64,000 nucleotides of DNA from Phaseolus vulgaris (taxonomy: Eukaryota > Streptophyta > Magnoliopsida > Fabales > Fabaceae), in assembly GCF_000499845.2 (NCBI RefSeq), contig NC_023749.2, forward strand, positions 3,939,030-4,003,029, in the 5' to 3' direction. The notes under the pieces were generated by a model. The model was not told where the DNA came from. It saw nothing but the letters and a program-made list of their open reading frames with translations, and made no database searches. Made by a program: the position numbers and the translations under genes. This document shows positions 47,123-58,625 of the stretch, in pieces; the first letter of the stretch is position 1; the number at the start of each line of letters is the position of its first letter.

Positions 47123-50100
47123 ATGGGGAAAGCGAAGGGGAAGCACCGTTTGGACAAGTACTATCACTTAGCGAAAGAGCATGGTTACAGGTCTCGAGCA
47201 TCATGGAAGCTGGTCCAGCTCAATTCCAAGTTCCAATTCCTCGAGTCCGCACGCTCCGTCCTCGACCTTTGCGCCGCCCCCGGAGGCTGGATGCAGGTGG
47301 CTGTGCAGCGCGTCCCCGTAGACCACCTCGTCATCGGCGTGGACCTGGCACCCATCGCGCCCATCCGCGGTGCCATCGCCATCCAGGAAGACATCACCAA
47401 AACAGAATGCAAGTCCCGCATCAAGAAGCTCATGGGCCAGCACGGATGCCGCGCCTTTGACGTCATTTTGCACGACGGCTCTCCCAATATCGGCGGCGCC
47501 TGGGCTCAGGAAGCCATGAGCCAGAATGCCCTCGTCATCGATGCCGTCAGATTAGCTACTCAGTTCTTAGCGCCCAAGGGTATCTTTGTCACCAAAGTAA
47601 TCATTCATCTGTTTCCTATTCTTATTCTGATCATTATAATTATTGTTGTTGTAATTATTATTTATTGCTCCTTTTTTGCGTGATAGATTTTCAGGTCGCA
47701 AGATTACAGCTCCGTGGTCTATTGCCTGAAGCAGGTGATGTGATGGTTTTTATAATTGAAAAGCAGTTGTACTTGTGATTTTGGGCGGTTTGGTGGAGTT
47801 GTTGAGATTTGTTTGTTGATTTTTTTTTGTCTCAGTTGTTTGAGAAGGTTGAGGTGGATAAACCTGCGGCTAGTCGATCTGAATCTGCTGAGATATATGT
47901 TTTGGGGCTTAGGTACAAGGCTCCTGCCAAGATTGATCCGCGACTTCTTGATGTGAAGCATCTCTTTCAGGGGTCTGTGGAACCGCAGCCTAAGGTAATC
48001 ATTCTGTTTTTTTTTTTGTGGATACTGGGTTGGCAATTTTTGTTTTTGTTCCTCTTTGGTTAGGATTGGTTTTATCTGTTGGTGATTGGTGAATCATCTG
48101 TGCAGGTGGTGGATGTACTTAGAGATACTAAGCAGAAAAGGCATCGTGACGGGTAACTACTGCTTCATTGCAAGGCTTGTTTTGACTTTTAATATGTTTG
48201 CTTTTTTTGTGAGTTACCTTTTTAAATTCATTTCAAGGCTTGGTCTTGCATAACAAATTATTTTTGAATGATTGTTAAGACATTCTGATAAACAGAGAGT
48301 ACTAGGAATGTGAAAATCTTGGCAGTTTATTAGCTACTCCATTGCAAGGCTTGGTTTGACTTTTAATATGTTTGTTTTTTTGTGATTTACCTTTTTAAAT
48401 TCTTTGCAAGGCTTGGTCTGGCATAACTAATTATTTTCGAAGGATTCTTAAGGCATCCTGATAAACAGAGAACACTAGGAATGTGAAAAACTTGGCAGTC
48501 TATTAGCTACTTTAGTTGATTTTATATACAAATAGCATACTTATTGTTCGCCATCCCTCTAGGTTCTCGCCTTTTAATTTTAGTTTTGTGCTCTAAACAT
48601 AGTCTGGTACATACTGTAGACTTGTTTGCTAACTTCTTCACTACTGCAGTTATGAAGATGGAAACACTACTTTAAGGAAGATGTCTTCAGCTTCAAATTT
48701 CATTTGGTCAGATTCTCCTCTGGAGATCCTTGGTTCAGTCACTTCTATCACCTTTACTGATGCAGCTGATTTACCAATCAAGGATCATGAGCAAACAACT
48801 GAAGAGGTATTTTGTTTGAATATGTGAGATGCAATCATGCATTTTCTGTAATCAGTGGAGATTTAGACAAAATCAGTATTGTGAATTTTAATTTTAATGT
48901 GGTTGTTTTTGCAGGTCAAATCTCTCTGCGACGATTTAAGGGTTTTGGGGAAGCAAGATTTCAAGCATCTTCTAAAGTAACTACATGATTTGAAATATTA
49001 CTCAATGAAATGGAGGAGCTTATGTGTGGGGTTTTGATGTTGTTATTTGTCACATGTAGGTGGAGGATTCACATTAGAAAAGCTCTTTCACCAACTCAAA
49101 AGCCTGATCCTACTACTAAAGAACAGACAAAAACTGAGCAGAAGGTGGATGAAGAAGATATATTACTCAATGAAATGGAGGAGCTGACTAATGTGATGGA
49201 CCGCAAGAAGAAACATGCAAAGAAGCTTCTTGCTAAAAGAAGAGCCAAGGTTTTGTTTTTAGCTCTGAACTTCCATTGATTTTGTTGTTATTGGATATGC
49301 ACATGAATAACTTTTGGAATCTATGCAACATCATTGTTAATATCAATGTTAAATAGCCATTATAGCACCACCATAATGCTACGATGTGGTTTTTTTACCC
49401 CTTATGGGAGGCCTGCCTTGGACCACAACGGAGTGTTTTTATGGTGGAATTTTTGCTTTTCTGCCATTGATCACTCTGGTTAATGTTTATTTGCAGAATA
49501 ATGATGTGATTTTTTACAAAATAATAGATGATGTTTAGTCTGACAAAGAAACTCATTAATCACACTGCTCCATAACAGATTTTAATCCAATCATGACATT
49601 TTAGGCTCTATTTTTCTGTTAATTTCTTTTTCAAGTAGATGAGATCAAGCTGATTCACTGCTTTGATGATTTGAATCTTGCAGGACAAGGCACGAAAAGC
49701 AACAGGGATGCAAATGGATGCAGTTGAAGATGGTTATGTAGATCAGGAGTTGTTTTCTCTCGCCTCTATAAAGGTTTGCTTTAATCTTTTTCATTTCTCT
49801 TGGTTTGAAAAATGATATAACCTGTTGAAGTGCATCAACTGTTTTTTCATTTTAAACTCCTTCTTTTCCTCTTTAGAACTCCCCAAAAGCACAGGTTGTT
49901 TGCTTGATATATACCTTTCCTTTGTAACCGGGAGATCTAGAATAGTGTCAGATTACTAATGTTGGGCAACATTTAAGGAGTACTTTACTAATCCTTCAAC
50001 TCTATATGGGCACATGTACAGAAAGCAGACTTTTAGAGTTACATATTTATTTTTATGTCTGCATATTGTAATCTATATATCCCTTCCTTCGTAGTGTAAA

Positions 50101-51985
50101 AAAAGAGATTGAGGACACCTCTCACATTTTTGTAATGGGTTCATTCTTTCTTGGGGTTTTAGGGTAAGAAAGATCTGGTAGCTGTTGACAACACTGAGTA
50201 TGAAGGTGACGAGGGTGAAGTAGAAGATAGTGAGAATGAAGATATCCATGAAATCCCAGGGCGTTCATCCAGTGACTTGGAAGATTCTGATGAGGAGCGT
50301 AAAAGGTGAATGACAGGTTCTTTTGATGGTTGCTCATACTCTGTTATGTTAGCATTTACTCTTGAAATTTTCCTTCACAATCTGTGTTGATTTTTAATCA
50401 ATGTTATACTGATATCAGATACAATGAGCAAATGGAAGATTTGTTGGATAAAGCTTATGAGAAGTTTGTCATCAGAAAGGAAGGAAGTTCAAAGCAGCGG
50501 AAGCGAATTAAAAAATCCTATGATGCAGACGCCGAACTTTTGGAGGTACGCATTGTTTCCTTTTTCACGGTTTTGTTTACTTAAACGTTCACTATGTTAG
50601 AGGTTTATATACTACGAGATTGAGAACTGAGATTACAATTGATTATTGAAAATCCTTCCATATTTGAACGCCAGGACAGAGGGAACACCATTATATAATC
50701 CACACTTTTGTTTCAAGTATCCATTAATTTATTCCCTTGCCCCTTTCTTACATCCAAAGAAACCTTCAGGGTGCACTTTGAAGCTTGCTGCTAATATAAA
50801 CATGTTTGTTTTTTGTATTCTGTTCTCTAGGTACTTGTTGAATCTCTTTAGGAATGTATTCTTGTTATGTCAAATGTGTGTTATTTTATTGTTTACAAAC
50901 ATGGAATGATGCTTCTTTTTGTTTAGAGCCATTGAATTCTTTAACATGTAGATCATGACCTTTTGGCCGTGTAGGGCGGTGAGGATGATATTGCTCAATC
51001 TATGTATGATTCGGATGAAGATCAGGGTGAGCAAGAAGCAAATCCATTGATGATGCCACTTAATGACGGTGCTGAACTCACCCAAGAGGAGATAACAAAT
51101 AAGTGGTTTAGTCAGGATGTCTTTGCTGAAGCTGCAGAGGAAGGAGACTTTGAGAAGGATGAGAGTAAAGATGAAATGGATGTAGATGATGAGCCTAAGG
51201 AGAAGAAATCCATTGCCAAAAAGGTCAAAGAAAATAAAACAGCAGCTCCTGCAGTGGAGGATCACCCTGAACCTCAAGCATCATCCAAGAAAGCAGATGA
51301 TTTTGAAATAGTTCCTGCGCCTGCCACTGATTCAAGTGATGATGATTCATCCTCTGATGAGTCGGAGGAAGATATCGAAGCCAAAGCTGAGATATTGGCT
51401 TATGCTAAGAAGTTGGTGAGAAAAAAACAACGAAATCAGATATTGGATGATGCATATAACAAGTACATGTTTGATGACGAAGGATTGCCCAAGTGGTTTC
51501 TAGATGAAGAGAAGAAACACCGCCAACCAGTAAAGCCTATTTCGAAAGAGGAAATGGCTGCAATGAAAGCGCAATTTAAAGAAATTGATGCCCGGCCTGC
51601 AAAGAAGGTGGCGGAGGCCAAAGCACGAAAGAAGCGTGCTGCAATGAAGAAGCTTGAGAAGGTACGGAAGAAGGCGAATGCCATATCAGATCAAACAGAG
51701 ATATCTGATCGTTCGAAGAGGAAGCAAATTGAACAACTCTATAAAAAGGCTGTTCCGAAGAGGCCTAAAAAGGAATATGTAGTTGCAAAGAAAGGTGTAC
51801 AAGTAAAGACTGGCAAAGGAAAAGTCCTTGTTGATCGAAGAATGAAGAAGGATGCTAGGAAACGTGGACAGGGTAGGGGAGGAAAAGGAGGTTCCAAGGC
51901 GAAGAAGGGAGGCAAGGCTCCAAAGGGCAAAGGAGCTTCTAAGGCCTCCTCTGCCAAAAAGGGAAAACAGAGGACTAAGGAATAA
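47123..51985 (+). CDS. SPB1: SPB1/FTSJ3-type pre-rRNA 2'-O-methyltransferase
   Basis: A nucleolar methyltransferase for 27S pre-rRNA maturation in 60S ribosome biogenesis. Eleven coding exons: 47123-47596, 47687-47734, 47836-47994, 48106-48152, 48650-48806, 48915-48976, 49060-49249, 49684-49773, 50163-50305, 50419-50545, 50975-51985. GT-AG introns and frame give 835 aa, near the size I recall for plant SPB1. The N-terminal FtsJ domain has the SAM motif LDLCAAPGGW (47-56) and the catalytic tetrad Lys29, Asp118 (HDGSP), Lys158 (FVTK) and Glu193 (SAEIY). A DUF3381-like middle follows, then acidic stretches, then the Spb1_C region from about residue 520 (PLMMPL…NKWFSQDVF) with a very basic Gly/Lys tail. 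The ATG at 47123 starts the conserved MGKAKGKHRLDKYYHLAKEH. Confidence 0.95.
48162..48510 (+). repeat. tandem duplication in SPB1 intron 4
   Basis: Two diverged copies with a period of about 173 bases. Both start near 'attgcaaggcttg' (48168 and 48341) and end in 'tattagctac' (ending about 48335 and 48510), passing through 'gacttttaatatgtttg' and 'aggaatgtgaaaa'. They fill most of the intron between 48152 and 48650. Confidence 0.85.
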
Positions 51986-52740
51986 ATAAAAATAGATTGA
52001 TACTTGATCATCTTCAGAGTTCAAATTAATGGCTTTGCCTAGTTTTCTAGGCCTATTTTTTGTTTTTCATTTGCTTCCTGCTTGTTATTGTGCAATTGAT
52101 ATTATAAATTAAAGAATGGAGGTTTTTGTCCTTCATAAAGGAAAACGGCAATGTAATCTTAGTTTCGAAATTAATTATGGATTAGTGGCTTTAAATGTTG
52201 CAAGTAAATTATCCTTACTCAAAAGTAAATTATCTTAGTAGCTGAGTCGTTTAAATTTTATTGTCATTATTATATACGAAAGAATTTTGTTATCATAAAA
52301 TAGTTGAAATGCCCCTTTCTAATCAAAGTGAACATGTGTCTTGAAAAAATAATTATCATTCTCATGGGTGTTAAGTAAAATATGACATGCTTTTTGATTT
52401 TTCATTGGTGTCTGGAGAATTCAGTCCATGTCCATGATCAGTAAGTTTCTATGAGAACTGTTGACAATAATTTTTGGGGCATTCTTTTCAATACATCACA
52501 TTATTATAGATCATAGTTAAAAGATTTTTTTTATAGGTATAAATAAGATTAATTATAGGAGGTTGGTTCTCCTTCTCACTCTTGTTTCTTTAACTAACTT
52601 GATCCTTTTTCCTTTCTATATGTAATAAAGAGACAAAAGTAATTTTTTAGTGTCAAATAATAATAAAAATTAAAAACAATAATTTTAATTTTTTGAAGTA
52701 TGAAAACAAAAAAAAATATTAGGACTGATTCACTCACAAT
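51986..52740. other. SPB1 3' UTR and spacer
   Basis: 3' UTR probably within the first 200-250 bases. The remainder is AT-rich with no gene. Confidence 0.45.
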
Positions 52741-53606
52741 TAGGATGACAAAGTGGGATGTCAGGCGGATTAGCCCGTTTTGGTAAAAAAATAAAGGATG
52801 AGTGAAATTTTTTAACGACTGTTTCTTCTGCACCTCCATATATTCTTCTCCCAATTCCATACATTTTTATATTTTCAAAAATACCTTTCTATAATATTTT
52901 TGAATTATATAATTTAGAAATCTTTTTTTAAATTTCTAATTAGTTTATAAATTACATAATTCGGAAGTCTTTTTATTAAATACATGATTAGTTTTGAGAG
53001 ATTATATATTTTTATATGGTGTATGAAAGTGGGCGAAGAACCTATAAAGATGATGGTATAAAGATGATGGTATAAAGATGATGGAGGTGCACGAAAAAAC
53101 AGTCTTTTTTAACTCCTGGCCCACTCAAGCCTCCGTCCCGCATAACCCACCACCAATAACCAATGAGGGTGGGGCTGGCCCGCAAAAAAAAAAAGGCAAA
53201 AAAAAAAGAAGAAAAAATGTGTGATTGCCGCTGCTACTGCACAAACACATCTAGATTTTCTTCCTTCTTCATCACATTCACGGTCACCGCCGCCGCTGTC
53301 GCGCCGCTCCGGTACCGCTCCGTCTGCTACGCTATAACGGAGGCACACACGCGCACGACCATGAGACGAACCTCCACCGTCGCGCTGCTCCGCTCCGTTG
53401 CCGCGCCGCAGTTGCTCCGTTGTCGCGTCACTGCCGCTCCGCTGCCACGCCACTACCGCTCCGCTGTCGCGCCGTTGCTGCACCGCTCCACGCAAGTTAG
53501 AAAAAAAATGCTGGCTGGCCCGCAAATCCGCGGGTTGACTCCTATGCGGGGCGGGCCAACCCGACCCGCATTTTGCAGGTCAACGCGGGGGCGCTTTGCC
53601 ATCCCT
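52741..53606. mobile_element. non-autonomous hAT-like element, interrupted by a MITE
   Basis: Left end 'taggatgacaaagtggg' (52741) and the reverse complement of the right end ('gcgctttgccatccc', 53591-53605) agree as GGATGRCAAAG, which resembles TIRs of plant hAT elements. The GC-rich interior between about 53110 and 53600 includes 'gcgggccaacccgacccgc' and imperfect 'ccgctccg' repeats at 53285-53490. No target-site duplication is evident. Long ORFs here (53163-53615 and antisense) lack domains. The MITE 52817-53104 is inserted in it. Confidence 0.55.
52817..53104. mobile_element. 288-bp MITE with 9-bp target duplication (Mutator-type)
   Basis: Left end 'gactgtttcttctgcacc' and right end 'ggtgcacgaaaaaacagtc' are near-perfect inverted repeats of about 22 bases. 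The flanks are identical: 'ttttttaac' at 52808-52816 and again at 53105-53113. A 9-bp target duplication is typical of Mutator-like elements. Near the right end are three tandem copies of 'tataaagatgatgg' (about 53043-53086). No coding capacity. Confidence 0.8.
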
Positions 53607-53667
53607 TTTATATAACCCTAAAAAGCTGAATAGAGATATAGACAGAGAAGGAAGGTGATTTGTTAGT
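53607..53667 (+). promoter_or_regulatory. TATA box and short leader of the IFR-like gene
   Basis: 'tttatataa' lies at about 53608-53616, some 52-60 bases before the ATG. Directly upstream is the end of the hAT-like element. The leader would be under about 35 bases. Confidence 0.55.
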
Positions 53668-56104
53668 ATGGAAAAGAGCAAGATATTGATAATTGGGGCA
53701 ACAGGAAGTTTGGGATACCATTTAGCCGAAGCAAGTCTGAAGTTTTGTCATCCAACATTTGCTCTTGTTAGACACTCTGCATTCTCTCACCCTCACAAAG
53801 CCCAAAAGCTTCACTCCCTCTCTCTAGCCGGAGCCACCCTTCTCAAAGTCTCTCATCTTATTTCTTTTCCTTTTCTCTTTCAATTTCTTGTTCTTATGAT
53901 CGAATTTGGACATTTTTATGGTCAGGGTTCGCTGGAAGATGAAACCACCATTGCGGAGGCTGTCAGCCTTGTAGATGTGGTCATTTGTGCCGTTTCAGCT
54001 AAACAATCTCTGCTTCAAAAGCTCCTTATCCGAGTTATCAGACAACTTGGTTCTATTAAGGTTAACTTATAACATAGATTTAATTTTAGATTCTTTTCAT
54101 TATTTGACCAATTCTTATTGATTCTGGCTTATTTACTTATTCATCGGTTTTTGGGTCTTACCAGTTTAATCCAATTTTGAGAAACTGACAAGTTAGGGGT
54201 GGTTTTTAGTGAAGTATTCCTTTTTAGTTTTTATGCAATTCTAAGTTTTTATTTTAGTATTTGTTTATTATTTAAATTTATGAATTTTTGCTTTAATATA
54301 ATGAAAAGTTCTGGCATTAACAAATCCAAAAGTGTATGGCTGTCTAAATTTAAATAATAATATCTAAAAAGATCAAAGACTTCATACAAAATTATAAAAG
54401 GTGAGGAGCTTGATGAAGATAAAATTATGCTTTTACAGTATAAACCTACAGTATTCTAATTGGATAACAAGACAAACATAACCTATAAAATTGTATACAA
54501 TTTTTGTCCTATCTTTTATTTCGAGAAGACTAGCTGATAGGTTCTGCATGTTCTCAAGCTGTTATAGTCTACCTTTTTCCTTTCTAGAGAAATTGCTTTC
54601 TTAATCTTTATACTTTCAATCCAACGTGCTTAAAGTTCTTTCTTGTATTATTTTATATTTGTTCTTCAAACAGTTTTACTCACTCTTAATTTTAAAAAAC
54701 TTGATGAGTTCTTAAAAAACTAAATCTACGTGTTTTTAAAATTTTGAAATATCAAATTTATCACTTAAAGAAAACGAATTTATCAGATATTAAAGTATAG
54801 AATCTTGTAGGTCAGATTCAAAGACCAAAACCACATTTTTTTCCTCTTTTCTGTTCTTTCGTGTATGTAGCCAGAGTTCTCAATATCCATCTATGTATGG
54901 ATTAAGCATAGTTTTCTTACGTTATTTGAGTTGTTAAATGTGTTAAATAATCTGTTGTTAATTGATTTTGGGCCTCAGAGATTCATCCCATCTGAATTTG
55001 GATCAGATCCTACCAGGGCTCACGTGTCAGAGCTTGATGATTTGCATAATTTCTATGCACCCAAAATTGAAATCCGTCGACTTCTGGAGGCTGAGGGCAT
55101 TCCACACACTATCATCTCATGCAATTTCTTCATGAGGATTTTGCTTCCTTCTCTTGCTCAGCCAGGCTTAGATGCTCCTCCAAGGGACAAGGTCACTATA
55201 TATGGTGATGGGAATACAAAAGGTATGCTCATCAATCAAGCATTGTTACTCTTTTACTTCCTACTTGGTAGTTTACCGAGTAACCACCTTTTCTAATCTT
55301 TGAAAATGTAGTGTTGTAATAGTTTTTAAAATTAAAGAAATTTAAAAGAATTCCTCAAAGTACACTTCATCAATTGTATTTAGTTTCAAAAAGCTTCACT
55401 TAAATGATACATATACATGGATCAAAACTAAAACTTTAGAGATTTATTTCAAAACTTAGTAGTAGTTGCAGGGAGTAATGTGATACGAGTTACACTTTAG
55501 GTACCAAATCATAATAATTTATTAATTATTCAGCAATGGGTTCTTTGCAGGTGTCTTCATGAAGGAAAGTGATGTTGCTGCATTCACTATCAATACAGTT
55601 GACGACCCTCGTACCTTAAATAAAGTGCTGTATTTGAGACCCCCAGGAAACGTCTGTTCTTTGAATGAGCTGGTTGAAATGTGGGAGATTAAGATTGCCA
55701 AGAAGCTTGAGAGATTGCATGTCTCTGAAGGAGAGTTGCTCCAGAAAATAAAAGGTGTTATATATACTTTGTAATTATTATACATCTCTTTGTCAGTTAA
55801 AACCATAGGAGGCATTTTAGATCATCTCATACAATAAGTGAAACTCTAAGAGATATTATGACAAAATCTTATCGTAGAAGGAAAAGTGAGAGAAAAATTC
55901 TAACAAACGCCTTTTTATTTCCTTTATGGCATTGCAGGAACTTCTTACCCTGCCAACTTTGAAATGCTCTTCATATATTCTGCTTTCATAAAGGGAGATC
56001 ACACATACTTTGATATTGAACCACCCTCTGGTGTGAATGGTACACAACTATATCCACATCTGAAATATACCACAATCAGTGAATTCTTAGACACACTAGT
56101 TTAG
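53668..56104 (+). CDS. isoflavone reductase-like NADPH-dependent reductase (PCBER/IFR family)
   Basis: NmrA-like/SDR-type reductase of the isoflavone reductase, pinoresinol-lariciresinol and phenylcoumaran benzylic ether reductase group, acting on phenylpropanoids in the cytosol. Five exons, 53668-53847, 53926-54060, 54979-55222, 55551-55754 and 55938-56104, give 309 aa, the normal family length. The NADPH motif GATGSLG is at residues 10-16. RFIPSEFGSDPTR (106-118) precedes the catalytic-position Lys134 in FYAPKIEIRR, then EAEGIPHTIISCNFF. It ends HLKYTTISEFLDTLV. Intron 1 has a weak donor (aaa|gtctct) and is open in frame, so retention would add 26 residues. The exact substrate cannot be told. 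The minus-strand paralogue at 56748 shares the exon plan. Confidence 0.92.
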
Positions 56105-56747
56105 GCTTTATTTGAGAATGCTGGGATATGTGCAGTGACATACTGTTACTTAGAAATTTTCCCTTTTTCTACAAGTTATGTTTATTTATTTTACTTCTTT
56201 CTAAGAACAAGTTAAAATTGTATATATCTGTGTTGGACAAACTAAAAGGGCAATGCCTTGCTCTGTTTCTTGCTGCTCTCAAATTGGCTAGAAGTTTCTA
56301 AATGGTTGACATAAAATTAGATAGAAACTTACGTTGCACAACAGTGGAGCAGGATAGAAATTTATCTTGGATTTGTTTTCAGCTTGGTTGTTAAGATATA
56401 AAATAAAAACTTTCACCCTTTTGCACACATGAATAAAATCAGTAAAATCGTGCTTCAGCCAATAAATCATTTATGAAGGAAAATAAGTAGTCTCTTGCCA
56501 CAAAAAGAGGCAATAATAAACACTTACAAACATTGATTTTATTACAAGACTTTAATGGACATGTGACAGAACTAGAATTGCTTTAGCGTCTCCAGACACT
56601 AACTCTATGATTCTTTATTTGGAGAACTAAGTTTTACAGTAAGAAAATATATCCTAACTCTGTTTTATGTATCATTAAGCAAAACCAACACGTACATACA
56701 GATAAATATACTAGAATTTTCACTCCTCCTTCCAATTAATGAATATT
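56105..56747. other. convergent intergenic, two gene 3' ends
   Basis: About 640 bases between the stops of the two reductase genes, covering both 3' UTRs. No other feature. Confidence 0.6.
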
Positions 56748-58489
56748 CTATATATCGTTAACCAGTATAAGCTGGTTCAAGTAAAATGGCGTGCAAGCAT
56801 CATTATGAAGGAAGAACTCGTCTAAAGTGGTGTATTTAACGTCAGGATATAGCATTGAAGCGTCAACTCCAAATGAAGGCTTAATTTCATAGTTAGTGTG
56901 ATCTCCCTTCATATATGCAGAGTGGCAAATTGACAGACCCATGTTTCTGGGGAATGAAGATTCTACAAGAACAAGAAATTGCAATTATCAGCACAAACAC
57001 ATATTTAGAAACCCTTTGCGCAATAATTTCAAGCTAACCAAAGGACTTGATTTGTGAAGTGAAAGAAGCAAGTTAACCATACATTTCTTTCAACTAATAG
57101 GACACATGTCGAACATGCACTATAATTCACTGGACACTAACCTTTAATAATCTTCAAAACTTTATCTTCTGATACATAAACTCTCTTAAGAATTTCACTG
57201 TGATGCTTCTCCCAGAGAGATACAAGGTCATTGTATGACAAGGTGTTACCAGGTGGTCGGACATAGAGAATTTTGTTCAAGGTTCTTGGATCATCAACAC
57301 TTCTAATGGTGTAAGTGGCAACATCCTCTTCCGTATTAAGAACAACTGTAAATGAAACAAAAGTTAATAGGAAGATTTGTGATATATAAACTCTTAATCC
57401 AAATGAAAATCAGGGTATAATAAAAAAATCAAATCGTGTGAAAAGTGAATCAAACTCTTCGTATAACAACATAAAATTGCGCAAAATCAAACTGAATTTA
57501 ACCAAATCGTAAAAGGTTAAACTATTTTAAAAAAAATGAATTGGAGAATTTGTATAAAAACACAGACTGCTCCATGCATGCAAAAAAGTGTGTTTACGTA
57601 CCTTTGGTGTTTCCATCCCCAAGAATAACAACAGTATCAAGTGGTGATGTTATGCCATGAAGATCTGACCAAGTGGGTAGGAAGTGTCCAGTGAAAAAGT
57701 TGGCCACCACATAGGTATAAGGAATTCCTTCAGCCTCAATGGTTCGACGAATTTGAACTTTACTGTCAAATATCTCGTGTCCTTCGTCTACAGCATGAGT
57801 TCGAACCACATCATTTCCAAACTCTGAAGGAAAGAACCTCTGCAAACAAATAACTACATCACAACAACTCCAACATGTTTGTCATGAAGAAATACAACCA
57901 CAGTACTTTCTTCCAATGATATGGTAACATTGAATTCCAATCACTAAGTTATAAGCATCATCATGGTTTGCATGAAAGTGCATGCAAACATGTTGAAAAA
58001 CAAAAACAGTAAATTTGGAGGTACCTTAACATTTCCGGCTTCCTTAATAGCAGAAATGATCTTATATTGAACATCTAACTGCGTGTGACTCACAATAGAT
58101 ATTACCACATCCACCTTCTTTATCGCCTCAACCAAACTCTGATGATCACGTACATCTCCCTGTGTATACATCAAACCCACAATTAAACAAAGTACTTTGC
58201 ATAAAAAAACAGGAGAAAAAACCTGATGCAGTAATATTCCTGAAGAAAAACAGAAAAAGAAAATAGATAAAGATTGAGCATGTAAAAAATTGTTACGTAC
58301 CAAAAGGAGGTTGACACCCAAGGTGTTGAATGTTTGAATGATGGATGATTTTGATGGATCAGAAAGAGTGGATTCTCGAACCAGGGCAAAGGTGGGGTGA
58401 CCAGCCTTAGCACTTGCTTCCACCATGAACTTTCCCACAAACCCTGTTGCTCCAATTATCAGAATTTTGCTAGTGCCCACCTTTTCCAT
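56748..58489 (-). CDS. isoflavone reductase-like NADPH-dependent reductase, paralogue
   Basis: Same family as the 53668 gene, opposite strand. Five exons, 58489-58301, 58159-58025, 57839-57602, 57345-57142 and 56962-56748, give 326 aa. Exons 2 and 4 have exactly the lengths of the paralogue (135 and 204 bases). GATGFVG is at residues 13-19. RFFPSEFGNDVVRTHAVDEG (109-128) precedes catalytic-position Lys135 in FDSKVQIRR, then EAEGIPYTYVVANFFTGHFL. The C-terminus YPDVKYTTLDEFF continues about 20 residues past the usual family end (…NDACTPFYLNQ…), which is unusual. Residues near the NADPH site and PSEFGND resemble PCBER-type proteins more than the neighbour does. Substrate undetermined. Confidence 0.92.
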
Positions 58490-58625
58490 TGGAAATAAAC
58501 AATGTTTCAACACAGAAATATTATGGAAGATTAGAGAAAGATTATGGAAGATTAGAGAAGAAGGAATATATCTTGCAACTCTATTTGCTATGAAGACTGC
58601 GCAAATGGAGTCCTTTATATATACA
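58490..58625 (-). promoter_or_regulatory. promoter and leader of the minus-strand IFR-like gene
   Basis: On the minus strand 'gtatatataaagg' lies at about 58614-58626, roughly 125-135 bases before the ATG at 58489, a good plant TATA context. The leader contains a direct duplication of 'gattatggaagattagagaa'-like words ('tatggaagattagagaa' at 58523 and 58544 on the + strand). Confidence 0.6.

Noticed and set aside
47110..47487. Three overlapping ORFs of 90-116 codons on both strands in SPB1 exon 1
   Set aside because: They are other-frame readings of a GC-rich exon that has clear FtsJ motifs in the accepted frame.
53109..53615. Arg-rich and Thr/Ala-rich ORFs of 138 and 150 codons
   Set aside because: They lie in the GC-rich interior of the hAT-like element, consist of imperfect 'ccgctcc' repeats and carry no domain.
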